This document shows, piece by piece, positions 52,036-60,662 of a stretch of 60,693 bases of DNA. Every line of letters begins with the position of its first letter. Within the stretch, counting starts at the first letter, position 1. Made by a program: the position numbers and the translations under genes. Under the pieces are notes generated by a model. The model was not told the origin of the DNA and did no database searches. It saw only the letters and a list, made by a program, of their open reading frames with translations. The stretch spans positions 1 to 60,693 of the forward strand of contig JAGVHG010000127.1 of the NCBI GenBank assembly GCA_020056715.1, written 5' to 3'. Source of the DNA: Phycisphaerae bacterium. GTDB lineage: Bacteria > Planctomycetota > Phycisphaerae > UBA1845.

Positions 52036-53397
52036 TCATCCTTCTGTAATGTCAAAGGTGAAGAGCGGCGTCACGTCGGTTAGTTTGTCTAGGTTCCAGG
52101 AGTGGTCAAGGATGGTGGCGGCGGATTTGTCGCTGACGACGCCTTGAGCCATTCGATGGAATTTGGCCACGACTTCCTCGTCGGTCATGGGATTTTTGGC
52201 ATGACCGCGGGGGAAATCTACGCGTTTATTGAGCTTCGTTCCGTCCGCGCAAGAAATTGCAATATCGTTAGGAATGCCCTCGGGATAGCCTTCGTTGAGC
52301 TTTGGATCCTCGATGATTTTGGTCCGGTCGATCAGGTCGAGCAGCTTCGGGTCGGTGAGGCGGTGCTCGTCGAAAGTCGCCAGCGTCACATCGCCGTCCA
52401 CGAGTGCTGCGGCACAGCAATAGAACATCGAGTGGTCGGCCGTCTCCCGCGAGGTGGGGCGGAGCTTCTCCGGCTCGCTGCCGATGATGCTGACGGCGGC
52501 CTCGAAGCTGTTGATGTTGATCGACTGGATTTTCTTACCCGCGAGTTTAGGCCGAAGTTGTAGGCAGGCGTCGATGGCAGACTGCGAATGGTACTCCGCT
52601 GGCCAATACTTGATGTAGGTTTTGTCGATCATGAAGTCGCCATCGCGGCCAAGGATGAGGTTCTTCACACCGAGGATGTTGAGCTGTTTCATCAGGCCTT
52701 TAGGCCCTTCGAAAAGTTCGTTCGGGCCGGTGAGGCCGCGGCGGGCGAGGTCGGCGGCGAAGACTCCGTTGCGGGCGGCGTTGGAAAAAGCGCAGGCCTT
52801 CCAATCGGATATCTGCCCGGTGCGCGTCTGACGAGTGGTAATATTACACACGCCGGCCAGTCCCAAGGCGTGTTCCATCTGGTCTTCGCTAAGGTCCCAA
52901 AGCTTGGCGGCGAGTGTGGCGCTAGACAGTGCGCCGTAGGTTACGTGGTCCCATCCGCCGGCGCGGAGGCTGGCGGCGTCGCACAGGCGACATTGAATCT
53001 CATAGCCGATGACTGTGGCGAGGATCAAATCTCGTCCGGTCTTGCCGGTCTGCTGGGTGACGGCAACCGCGGCGGAAAGGTTGTCCGAGGGGTGCGCCGG
53101 CTCCAGACTCAGATAAGTATCGTTGTAGTCGAGGTAGCGCACCATTGCCCCGTTGGCGAAGGCGGCGAGTTCCGGCAGAGTACGATGAGAAGTGCCCCAA
53201 ACCGTGGCCTTGGCCTTCGGGTCACTGACGGACATGGCCTTTTCGCGGACGATCTTGGCCGGGTGCGAGTGGTAAGCGCCGAGCGTCGTCGCAATCGAGT
53301 CAATGACGCGACGCTTGACCTCATGGACCGTCTTAACAGGCAATTGTTGATATCGTAATGCGCTGGCCCATTGGGCCATTCGTCGGGCAATGGTCAT
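52036..53397 (-). CDS. MmgE/PrpD family protein
   Basis: A 453-residue protein of the MmgE/PrpD family: VHEVKRRVIDSIATTLGAYHSHPAKIVREKA, the helical block FANGAMVRYLDYNDTYLSLEPAHPSDNLSAAVAV, QCRLCDAASLRAGGWDHVTYGALSSATLAAKLWDLSEDQMEHALGLAGV and a C-terminal part with DKTYIKYWPAEYHSQSAIDACLQL. PrpD is 2-methylcitrate dehydratase of the propionate pathway; other members dehydrate or isomerise related acids. No prpB or prpC is adjacent. It lies downstream of the EtfD-like gene on the same strand, so a role in short-chain acid oxidation is possible. Confidence 0.9.
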   Translation of the reverse strand: MTIARRMAQWASALRYQQLPVKTVHEVKRRVIDSIATTLGAYHSHPAKIVREKAMSVSDPKAKATVWGTSHRTLPELAAFANGAMVRYLDYNDTYLSLEPAHPSDNLSAAVAVTQQTGKTGRDLILATVIGYEIQCRLCDAASLRAGGWDHVTYGALSSATLAAKLWDLSEDQMEHALGLAGVCNITTRQTRTGQISDWKACAFSNAARNGVFAADLARRGLTGPNELFEGPKGLMKQLNILGVKNLILGRDGDFMIDKTYIKYWPAEYHSQSAIDACLQLRPKLAGKKIQSININSFEAAVSIIGSEPEKLRPTSRETADHSMFYCCAAALVDGDVTLATFDEHRLTDPKLLDLIDRTKIIEDPKLNEGYPEGIPNDIAISCADGTKLNKRVDFPRGHAKNPMTDEEVVAKFHRMAQGVVSDKSAATILDHSWNLDKLTDVTPLFTFDITEG

Positions 53398-53430
53398 ACG
53401 TTCCTCATGGTAAAACAGGCTCCACCAACA

Positions 53431-55434
53431 CTACATAGAATCGAGCAATATTTCAGCAATATCCAATTGGGGTATGCTCTCCCGGTTATGGGCGGCTAGA
53501 CCGTCGGTCAACATGCGCATGCAAAACGGGCATGCGCTCGCCACAACGTCCGGCTGAGTTTCGAGCAGTTGCTGCGTTCGGGCGATGTTGACCCGTTCCG
53601 TGCCCGGCTCCTCCTCCTTGAACATTTGCGCGCCGCCTGCACCGCAGCACATACCTCGATCGCGTGTCGCCTTCGGTTCGAGCACGGTCAATCCGGGAAC
53701 GCTCCGTAATGCTTCCCGTGGCGCATCGTAAATTTCGTTGTATCGACCGAGATAACAAGAGTCGTGGTAGACGACATTCTTGTCCACCCGCCGACTGGGT
53801 TTTAGTTTACCTTGAGCGATCAATCCGGCAAGGAACGTCGAATGGTGAATCACCTCATATTTGCCGCCGTAATCGGGGTATTCATTCAGAAGCGTGTTGA
53901 AGCAATGGGGGCAGGTGGTGACGATTTTCTTCTTGTCCACAGCGTAGCCGTTGAGCACTTCGACGTTGGCCTTGGCGAACGTCTGAAAGAGGTATTCATT
54001 GCCCGCTCGCCGCGCCGGATCGCCTGTACACTGTTCCTGTGTTCCCAGAATGGCGAAATCGACGCCGGCCAGTTGCATCAGCTTCACCGTCGCGCGGGTG
54101 ACGTTTTTGGCTCGTTCGTCGAACGACGGGGCGCAGCCGACCCAAAACAACACTCGCGCATCGGGATGCTCCGCTAGAGTTTTGACGTCGAGCCCTTCCG
54201 CCCATTTCGCCCGATCGTCGGAAGGAAAGCTCCAGGGGTTGGCATTGGACTCCAATCCTCGGAATGCGGTCTGCAATTGGGCGGGGAATTCACTGCGTTC
54301 CTGGACCAGATAGCGGCGCATGTCGACGATTTTGTCGACATAACTGATGAAGACGGGACATTCCTGCTCGCACGCCCGGCAAGTTGTACAAGCCCAAAGG
54401 ACTTCTGGGTCGATCACCCCATCAACCAAATCTTTGCGGTGTTCTTGGGCGTCGCCGTTGATCTTGTCTGCAACCAGTGCTTTTTCCTGATTGTAAAGGA
54501 AATCGCGTAAATCGAGGGTGACATGTTTCGGTGACAGCTTCTTGCCGGTCTTTGTGGCCGGGCAGTGGTCACTGCATCTACCGCATTCCGTGCAGGTGTA
54601 GAAGTCGAGGATGGATTTCCAACTGAACTGATCGATGCGGCGAATGCCTAGCGTCTCTTCACGTTCCAGCCTTCCGTCAATGTCCTCAATCGGCGGCAAT
54701 CGCCCCGGAGAATGTAAACTCTGGAAATACACGTTCGGTATTCCCGTAATCACATGGAAGTGTTTGGAATAAGGTAGCAGATTTAGGAAAAGCAATACCA
54801 GTGTTGAGTGCGTCCAAAAACCGACGTGCTTAAGGATTGAGAGCGTAAATGGATCCCATCCATAGAGCGACTGCGCCAACACCGAACCAACAGGCTCGTA
54901 GACTAAGAAGACGGAAGGTGTTTTCGTTTTGCCGGCGATGCTCGCCCCATCGTATAAGATATCCGCAACCATCATTGCCAGGATGATGCCCAGGATGACA
55001 AGCCCTTCGGTGCTAAGGGTCATTCGTCCGAGGCGCTTGATGACGCGATAATAGAGGAAGACCAACGTGCCGAGAATCACGAAGACCGCAAATATATCTT
55101 TGAAGAACGAATAGGTTTGTCCGAGGAGTTGATCGGGGCCGAAGAGCCGGAAGTTGAACGACTCATCAAAGCCGCGCCCCCAGAGGATCAAGGTGCGCAG
55201 AAGCAGAACGCCGAACCCGAGGAAGATAAGCATATGGGCCGCACCAGCAAGCGGATAACGGCGCATACGCAGTTGCGCAATCGCATAGGTCCATGTGCGA
55301 CGGAGTCGCTCGGCGGGCCGGTCGAAGCGGTTTTCGGGCGCCCCGACCATCAGCAGCTTCCATCGCCGCCGCGCGGAGTAGGCGAAGATGCCCCAGCCCG
55401 TGACGAGCAGCAATGCCATGAAAATGGGGCTCAT
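53431..55434 (-). CDS. EtfD-like iron-sulfur ETF:quinone oxidoreductase
   Basis: A 667-residue membrane protein. The N-terminal 250 residues contain five helices like those of nitrate reductase gamma / cytochrome-binding subunits (LAGAAHMLIFLGFGVLLLRTLI, FAVFVILGTLVFLYYRVIK). Then come two 4Fe-4S sites (CTECGRCSDHCPATKTGK near 278 and CTTCRACEQECPVF near 345) and two CCG-type domains (WVGCAPSFDERAKN, CCGAGGAQMFKEEEPG). This domain order fits EtfD (EMO), which passes electrons from ETF to menaquinone. EtfA and EtfB are encoded just upstream on the same strand, which supports the call. Confidence 0.88.
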   Translation of the reverse strand: MSPIFMALLLVTGWGIFAYSARRRWKLLMVGAPENRFDRPAERLRRTWTYAIAQLRMRRYPLAGAAHMLIFLGFGVLLLRTLILWGRGFDESFNFRLFGPDQLLGQTYSFFKDIFAVFVILGTLVFLYYRVIKRLGRMTLSTEGLVILGIILAMMVADILYDGASIAGKTKTPSVFLVYEPVGSVLAQSLYGWDPFTLSILKHVGFWTHSTLVLLFLNLLPYSKHFHVITGIPNVYFQSLHSPGRLPPIEDIDGRLEREETLGIRRIDQFSWKSILDFYTCTECGRCSDHCPATKTGKKLSPKHVTLDLRDFLYNQEKALVADKINGDAQEHRKDLVDGVIDPEVLWACTTCRACEQECPVFISYVDKIVDMRRYLVQERSEFPAQLQTAFRGLESNANPWSFPSDDRAKWAEGLDVKTLAEHPDARVLFWVGCAPSFDERAKNVTRATVKLMQLAGVDFAILGTQEQCTGDPARRAGNEYLFQTFAKANVEVLNGYAVDKKKIVTTCPHCFNTLLNEYPDYGGKYEVIHHSTFLAGLIAQGKLKPSRRVDKNVVYHDSCYLGRYNEIYDAPREALRSVPGLTVLEPKATRDRGMCCGAGGAQMFKEEEPGTERVNIARTQQLLETQPDVVASACPFCMRMLTDGLAAHNRESIPQLDIAEILLDSM

Positions 55435-55442
55435 AGGACGCC

Positions 55443-55540
55443 TTTGGCGAATGTCGAATTAGGAATGGCGAATGTCGAATAGACAGACAGCGTCGAGGTT
55501 ATTCATATTCGACATTCTGCATTCGCCATTCGACATTGGC
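55443..55540. repeat. Inverted word repeat between etfA and the EtfD-like gene
   Basis: The words CGAATGT, CGAATTAGG and CGAATAG (left, 55448-55480) and the complement words ATTCGAC and ATTCGCC (right, 55505-55540) can fold together. The right part starts at the etfA stop codon. Confidence 0.6.
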
Positions 55541-56529
55541 TAATGTTCCTTCAATTTCTTGAGTTCCGCGGTCAGGAGTGGGACAATTGTAAAGAGGTCG
55601 GCCACGCAACCATACGTCGCCACTTTGAAGATCGGAGCTTCCTTCTTCGTGTTGATGGCGACGATGACCTTGCTGCCGCGCATACCGGCAAGATGTTGGA
55701 TCGCTCCGTCAATTCCACAAGCGATGTAGAGCCGCGGGGTCACGACCTTGCCGGTCAATCCGACTTGGCGGGTGTGCGGTTGGTAGCCCGCGTCGCACGC
55801 GGCACGTGAGGCCCCCACCGCCCCGTCGAGCGTTTGGGCGAGGTCGTAGATGATCTTGAAGTTATCCGCCGATTTCAAAGCTCGCCCGCCGGAGACGACT
55901 ATGTCGCCCTCGGTAACGTCCTTCACGCCGGAACTGGTGGCCACGACCTCGTTGATCTTCATACGCTTGTCGCGGTCGGTCAATTTCAAGGTGACGGCGT
56001 GAATCTCAGCCTTCGCACCGCTCTGTAGTGGAGCGGCGGTGTAAGCGTTCGTGCGCACCGTGGCGATCTGCAAGCAATTTCCCGACAAGCGGAACTTGGC
56101 GCTGAACTTCCCCGCGTACATGGGTTTGGAAACGACCAAGTCGCTGCCGTCAATCGTAAGCTCAGTGCAGTCGATCGCCAGAGCGGCGTGCTTCCTTGCG
56201 GCCACGCGTGATGCCAGATCGCGACCCATGAACGTCGTGGGGATCAACACGATCTTGGGTTCGGCGGCTTCCATCGCGGCGCAGAGCGCGGCGGCGTAGG
56301 GCATTGCCCGGTACATCGCCAGTTCGGGATCGTCAACCGTGTAGATCTTTTTTGCGCCGTAGCCGGCCACGGTTTCAACCAGCGCGGCAACGCCTTCGCC
56401 GATGATGCAGGCCTCCACTCGACCGCCAGTGATCGCCGTGAGCCGACCCGCCGCATTCAAAAGCTGAAATGTTGCCGGAAGAATCTTCCCGCGCCGCTGT
56501 TCCACGAAGACTAGAACGTTGTTGGTCAT
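55540..56529 (-). CDS. etfA: Electron transfer flavoprotein alpha subunit
   Basis: A 329-residue Etf[27 protein letters not shown] at the start and the FAD-binding domain at the end ([85 protein letters not shown]). It forms a heterodimer with EtfB, accepts electrons from acyl-CoA or similar dehydrogenases and passes them on. The order etfB, etfA, EtfD-like points to ETF:menaquinone electron flow. It starts 18 bases after the etfB stop. Confidence 0.95.
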   Translation of the reverse strand: MTNNVLVFVEQRRGKILPATFQLLNAAGRLTAITGGRVEACIIGEGVAALVETVAGYGAKKIYTVDDPELAMYRAMPYAAALCAAMEAAEPKIVLIPTTFMGRDLASRVAARKHAALAIDCTELTIDGSDLVVSKPMYAGKFSAKFRLSGNCLQIATVRTNAYTAAPLQSGAKAEIHAVTLKLTDRDKRMKINEVVATSSGVKDVTEGDIVVSGGRALKSADNFKIIYDLAQTLDGAVGASRAACDAGYQPHTRQVGLTGKVVTPRLYIACGIDGAIQHLAGMRGSKVIVAINTKKEAPIFKVATYGCVADLFTIVPLLTAELKKLKEH

Positions 56530-56547
56530 GCCGTCAGACTCGTCTTG

Positions 56548-57339
56548 CTAGAGGACTTTCGCTTCTTGTTGCAGCAGTCGGACCAGTTCCTTGGCCATTT
56601 GAGGCGGCTCGCCGTCGATGAACTTGCAATCGGGGCGCGGCGGAGGAGGGGCGATCGATTCGAACCGGACCCCTTCGTTCGAGGCCTCCAAACCCGGCAA
56701 CTCCGCGGAGGTTAGCATGGTCACGGGTTTTTTCTTGGCCTTCATCAAGTTCGGCAGCGATGGATAACGCGGTTCGACCAACCCTTTTTCAATGGTGAGC
56801 AGCGCCGGGAGGCCGCACTCGACGACCTCCTCAGCCCCCTCGATGCGTCGCCGAGCGGTGAAGTGCTTTCCGTCGGTGGCAATCTCAAGCGAGGTGACGG
56901 CCCCGACGTGCGGCAGGTCGAGGAACTCCGCCAGCGCGGGTCCTACCGCTCCCGCATCAAGATCGATGTTGTACTTGCCGCAGAGAATCAGATCAAAGCC
57001 GGCGGCGTCCTTCTTGATGGCCGCAGCGATGACCTGGGCCGCGAAGATTTCATCCTTCGATTCGAGTTTGGGGTCGCTGATGTGTACGCCCACGTCGGCG
57101 CCCATGGCCAAGGCGACCCGAAGCGTCTCAGCCGCTTTCTCAGAACCGAACGTGAGGGCGACGATTTCTGTTACGTCGGACCGTTTTTCCTTAAGCTGAA
57201 CGGCCAACTCGATGCCGTACTCATCGAAGGGGTCGGGCACGAGTTTGAGACCCGTGAAGTCGATCCCGCTCCCGCCCGGCAGCACTTTGATGGCCGCGTT
57301 CGAGTCGGGCACCTGTTTGATGATCGCTAAGATTCTCAA
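56548..57339 (-). CDS. etfB: Electron transfer flavoprotein beta subunit
   Basis: I chose the TTG at 57339 because GGAGTGAG lies just upstream and the protein then begins (M)RILAIIKQVPDSNAAIKV, the usual EtfB start; a GTG at 57360 adds seven residues. The 263-residue protein has DPFDEYGIELAVQLKEK, the AMGADVGVHI nucleotide loop region and AQVIAAAIKKDAAGFDLILCGKYNIDLDAGAVGPALAEFLDLPHVGAVTSLEI. It binds AMP and docks the dehydrogenase. It is the first gene of the ETF operon. Confidence 0.95.
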   Translation of the reverse strand: MRILAIIKQVPDSNAAIKVLPGGSGIDFTGLKLVPDPFDEYGIELAVQLKEKRSDVTEIVALTFGSEKAAETLRVALAMGADVGVHISDPKLESKDEIFAAQVIAAAIKKDAAGFDLILCGKYNIDLDAGAVGPALAEFLDLPHVGAVTSLEIATDGKHFTARRRIEGAEEVVECGLPALLTIEKGLVEPRYPSLPNLMKAKKKPVTMLTSAELPGLEASNEGVRFESIAPPPPRPDCKFIDGEPPQMAKELVRLLQQEAKVL

Positions 57340-57465
57340 CTGAAGACTCACTCCATTCACAAGGACATACGGTCCAATCCGATGTTGCGGAGATCATAGC
57401 GGGCATCGGCCGGCGATCCAAGCCGGGTCAGCCGGCCATGAGTTAATAAATCCATAGCCTTGCAC

Positions 57466-58548
57466 TTAGATCGTGGCTCGGGCGGGTTCCGAGGCGGGGA
57501 GAGGCGGCGATCGACGCGGTTTTCCGGTAGGTGCAAGGTAATCCCGAACCGCGTCGGCAATACCCTGGGCATATCCGACCGACGACGACCAACCGACGTG
57601 CTCTTTGAGCTTGTTACATTCGAAAAAGCACCGCCGACCCATCAACCAAACGGCGTACCTTGTGACCAACGGCGGTTTCTTCGTCCTGAACGCGTGACCG
57701 AAGCATTCCATCAAAAATGCTGCCGAGTACGCGACGCGATAGGGTACGGATTTCGTGATGGGCGGCTCGCCGATCGCGTTGGCGATGCCGTCGAAATACG
57801 CGCGTTGCGGAAGTAAACCATCGTGGCAACAGTTGTAGGCCTCGCCGACGGCGCGATCGCTGTCAGCGGCAAGGATAGCCGCCTCCGCGACGTTACCCGC
57901 ATGGACCACGTTGAGCCGGTTCTTGCCATCGCCGATGATTTTCAGCTTCCGGCTGCGGATCGAGTCAATCAGCCGCGGCAGCGTCGCACGGTCCCTGGGT
58001 CCGTAGAGCCAGCTCGGACGAATCACCGTCACCGGCATCCGCCCGGAGGCATGCATCGCCCAGATGCGCTTCTCGGCTTCGATCTTCGCGCGAGTGTAGT
58101 AACTCCACTTGTGCAGATTGACGCCCAGCGGCGCGCTTTCGTCGAACACCTTACCATCGCCGTCCACATGGCCATAGACGCTGATCGAGCTGATGTGCAG
58201 GAACCTGCGGACGCCGGCGGCTGCGGCACCATCCAAGAGATGCTGCGTGCCATCCACCGAGACGTGGACAAAATCCTCCCACGGCCCCCAATCGCCGACC
58301 CGTGCAGCCGCGTGGTAGACGACATCGACCCCGGTGCATGCCCGCCGGACGACCTCGCGATCGGTTAGGTCGCCATCAATAATCTCCGTGCCGAGGCTTC
58401 GCAAGAATGCGGTATCGCTACCCGACCGACAAAGCGCCCGGACACGCCGATTCCGACGGTGCAGTTGTTCGGCGATGTGGCTGCCGAGCAGCCCCGTTCC
58501 CCCGGTCACCAGCGATAGGCTCGATCCACGCCCGGATTCGTTCACCAT
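57466..58548 (-). CDS. NAD-dependent epimerase / 3-beta-HSD-like dehydrogenase
   Basis: A 360-residue short-chain dehydrogenase of the extended type. VTGGTGLLGSHIAEQL is the NAD-binding glycine motif, DGDLTDREVVRRACTGVDVVYHAAARVGDWG is the second strand region, and the active-site SISVYGHVDG plus YYTRAKIEAEK give the Ser and YxxxK pair. The C-terminal part resembles hydroxysteroid or sterol dehydrogenase-like members. The substrate is unknown. It is upstream of the ETF operon on the same strand, 126 bases away. The last 15 residues are Pro/Arg-rich. Confidence 0.88.
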   Translation of the reverse strand: MVNESGRGSSLSLVTGGTGLLGSHIAEQLHRRNRRVRALCRSGSDTAFLRSLGTEIIDGDLTDREVVRRACTGVDVVYHAAARVGDWGPWEDFVHVSVDGTQHLLDGAAAAGVRRFLHISSISVYGHVDGDGKVFDESAPLGVNLHKWSYYTRAKIEAEKRIWAMHASGRMPVTVIRPSWLYGPRDRATLPRLIDSIRSRKLKIIGDGKNRLNVVHAGNVAEAAILAADSDRAVGEAYNCCHDGLLPQRAYFDGIANAIGEPPITKSVPYRVAYSAAFLMECFGHAFRTKKPPLVTRYAVWLMGRRCFFECNKLKEHVGWSSSVGYAQGIADAVRDYLAPTGKPRRSPPLPASEPARATI

Positions 58549-58825
58549 TGGTACTAGAATAGAAGTCGGATGCCCATCCGGTCAATCCCGAGAGTGTCGC
58601 TCGCCTATATCGGACTCTTGACCGAGCATCGCGAACTCCCAGATGCACGCGTTAGGCGTAGTCTTATTCGCTGGAAACCGTTATCTTATCTGAGCGGGAT
58701 GACCTCGTGTCCGGGCGGTTGTGTAGCCGTTTCCGGGCCTTCGGCGATCCATTTGGCCGATCACGAGACCGTAAGAACTTGTAGGGTGTGTTCGGCTGCG
58801 GAAACGCGGTCTTGAGGATGAATAG

Positions 58826-59809
58826 GTGGCTGACCCTCTTCCCGGATACCGAATCACCAAGCAGATCGGCGTCGGCGCCGGATCAAAAATCATGCTTGGG
58901 GTGGAGCTGAAAACCGGCAAGACCTTCGCGGTCAAGCACGTCGCTCGCAATTCGCCGGATGACGACCGTTTTCTAGCGCAAACGGAAAACGAATACGCCG
59001 TCAGCAGCAAACTCAGCCATCCCTACCTGCGGCACAGTTTTCATTTGCACCGCGTGCGCAAGCTACTGGCCGTAAGGGAACTCTACCTAGTGATGGATTG
59101 GATTGACGGTCTGACGGTTGAAAAAGCCCGGCCCAATCGGCTGAACACCTTCCTGACGCTGTTTGGCAAAGTCGCCGTGGGTCTCCAGGCGATGCACGAG
59201 GCCGGGTACATCCACGCCGACATCAAACCCACCAACATCATGCTCGCCCCGCGCGGGGTGGTGAAGGTGATCGACTTCGGCCAGGCATGCCCCATGCACC
59301 ACCGCAAGGAGCGGATTCAGGGCACACCGGACTACATCGCCCCGGAGCAGGTTCGTCGCCTTCGGCTTGATCAGCGGACCGATGTGTTCAACTTCGGAGC
59401 GACGATGTACTGGGTGTTGACCTCGGAAAAGTACCCGACGGCCATTCGTGGGACCGACGCTCGTAGCGGCATCAACTTGGTCACCACCGACAAACCCATT
59501 GCCCCCATCGAACTCAACGATAAGATTCCGCTCTCTCTTTCCATCCTGGTGATGGAATGTTGTCGAGAGGACCCCGACGAACGTCCGGCGGACATGAAAC
59601 AGATGGGCGCCAGGCTCGCCGTCGTGCAGAAACTGTGGCGGAATTATCGCGAGAAGGTTCGAACCGGGCGGCATGGCGCCAAGCAGGCGTCGGGCGGCGG
59701 CGCTCAAACGGTCGCGTCAGATCCACCACCCGTGAGCGGTGGATCGAACAGAACACAAGAGATCCAAGTAAACAACGACACTGTGCGCTCGGTTGAGGAA
59801 GGCGAATGA
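58826..59809 (+). CDS. Ser/Thr protein kinase, non-RD type
   Basis: A 327-residue soluble kinase with GTG start and GAGGAT upstream. Lys37 (FAVKHV), the catalytic loop HADIKPTNIM (130-139) with HAD in place of HRD, DFG (Asp150), the GTPDYIAPEQ activation segment and DVFNFGATMYWVLT are all present. The glycine loop reads GVGAGS. The C-terminal 60 residues are a Ser/Gly/Asp-rich tail with no membrane segment, into which the hairpin repeat at 59718-59750 is inserted (read as SDPPPVSGGSN). A phosphatase gene overlaps its stop, so both probably act on the same targets. Confidence 0.9.
   Translation: MADPLPGYRITKQIGVGAGSKIMLGVELKTGKTFAVKHVARNSPDDDRFLAQTENEYAVSSKLSHPYLRHSFHLHRVRKLLAVRELYLVMDWIDGLTVEKARPNRLNTFLTLFGKVAVGLQAMHEAGYIHADIKPTNIMLAPRGVVKVIDFGQACPMHHRKERIQGTPDYIAPEQVRRLRLDQRTDVFNFGATMYWVLTSEKYPTAIRGTDARSGINLVTTDKPIAPIELNDKIPLSLSILVMECCREDPDERPADMKQMGARLAVVQKLWRNYREKVRTGRHGAKQASGGGAQTVASDPPPVSGGSNRTQEIQVNNDTVRSVEEGE
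59718..59750. repeat. CCxTGA-loop hairpin inside the kinase gene
   Basis: Arms GATCCACC and GGTGGATC (59722-59745) around ACCCGTGAGC, with GTCA before and GAAC after. Read in frame as DPPPVSGGS. Confidence 0.88.
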
Positions 59810-60660
59810 ACGACAGCATCAGTGCCGCCGGAGTTTTCCTTGAAGCCGCCGGACTGAATCATGAGGATCCGTTGTTGCGCGGATCGTTGTTGGTATTTCC
59901 TAATTATGGCCAGGTGGTCATGACCGGGGACATCCACGGCCATCGCCGCAATTTCGAGAAGCTCAAGCGTTATTGCGACCTAGGTCATTTCGGCGCCCGT
60001 CATGTTATCCTCCACGAATTGATCCATGAGGAAGTGGTCTCGATTTCGGCAAAGGACACGTCGCATGAATTAATGCTCGACGCGGCGCGATGGAAGTGTG
60101 AGTTCCCCGATCAGGTACACTTCTTACTGAGCAACCACGAACTCGCCCAAGTCACGCGGAATGAGATCAGCAAGAACGGTCGAATGGTGACCCTCGCGTT
60201 CGAGGAGAGTTTGAGGGAAACCTTCGGCGCCGGAGGGGGAGAGGTGCTCGCGGCCATTTGCACGTTCATCCGTTCGTTCCCGCTTGCGGGTCGGACGGCC
60301 AATCGCGTGCTTCTCTCGCACTCGCTGCCGGGGCCTCGCGAACTGCCCGCTTTCGACGCGGGCGTGCTGTCACGCGTGCTGCGCGACGACGATCTCGACG
60401 ACGGCGGGTCGGCGCACGCCTTGGTCTGGGGTCGTTATCACACCGAAGGCGTGCTGAACACGTTGCGGGAACTGTTGGATGTCGATTACTTCGTCTGCGG
60501 CCACCAACCGCAAGAGACGGGCTACGATGTGCTCCATGACCGCATGGTCATCCTCGCCAGCGACCACAACCACGGTGCGTTCCTTCCCCTCGACCTGAGC
60601 AAGCCGGTTTCGCTTGACGTACTAACCAAGAGCATCCGCCCCCTAGCCGCCATTGCGTAA
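59806..60660 (+). CDS. Calcineurin-like phosphoprotein phosphatase
   Basis: A 284-residue protein whose ATG overlaps the kinase stop (ATGA). GDIHGH (41-46) and SNHE (109-112) are motifs of the PPP metallophosphatase family, and LSHSLPGPRE and FVCGHQPQETG supply later metal ligands. The usual GDxVDRG motif between them is not present; the segment reads HVILHELIHEEV, so metal binding there may differ. The tight coupling to the kinase suggests a kinase-phosphatase pair on a shared target. It is cytoplasmic. The GTCAGC hairpin follows its stop. Confidence 0.87.
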   Translation: MNDSISAAGVFLEAAGLNHEDPLLRGSLLVFPNYGQVVMTGDIHGHRRNFEKLKRYCDLGHFGARHVILHELIHEEVVSISAKDTSHELMLDAARWKCEFPDQVHFLLSNHELAQVTRNEISKNGRMVTLAFEESLRETFGAGGGEVLAAICTFIRSFPLAGRTANRVLLSHSLPGPRELPAFDAGVLSRVLRDDDLDDGGSAHALVWGRYHTEGVLNTLRELLDVDYFVCGHQPQETGYDVLHDRMVILASDHNHGAFLPLDLSKPVSLDVLTKSIRPLAAIA

Positions 60661-60662
60661 CG

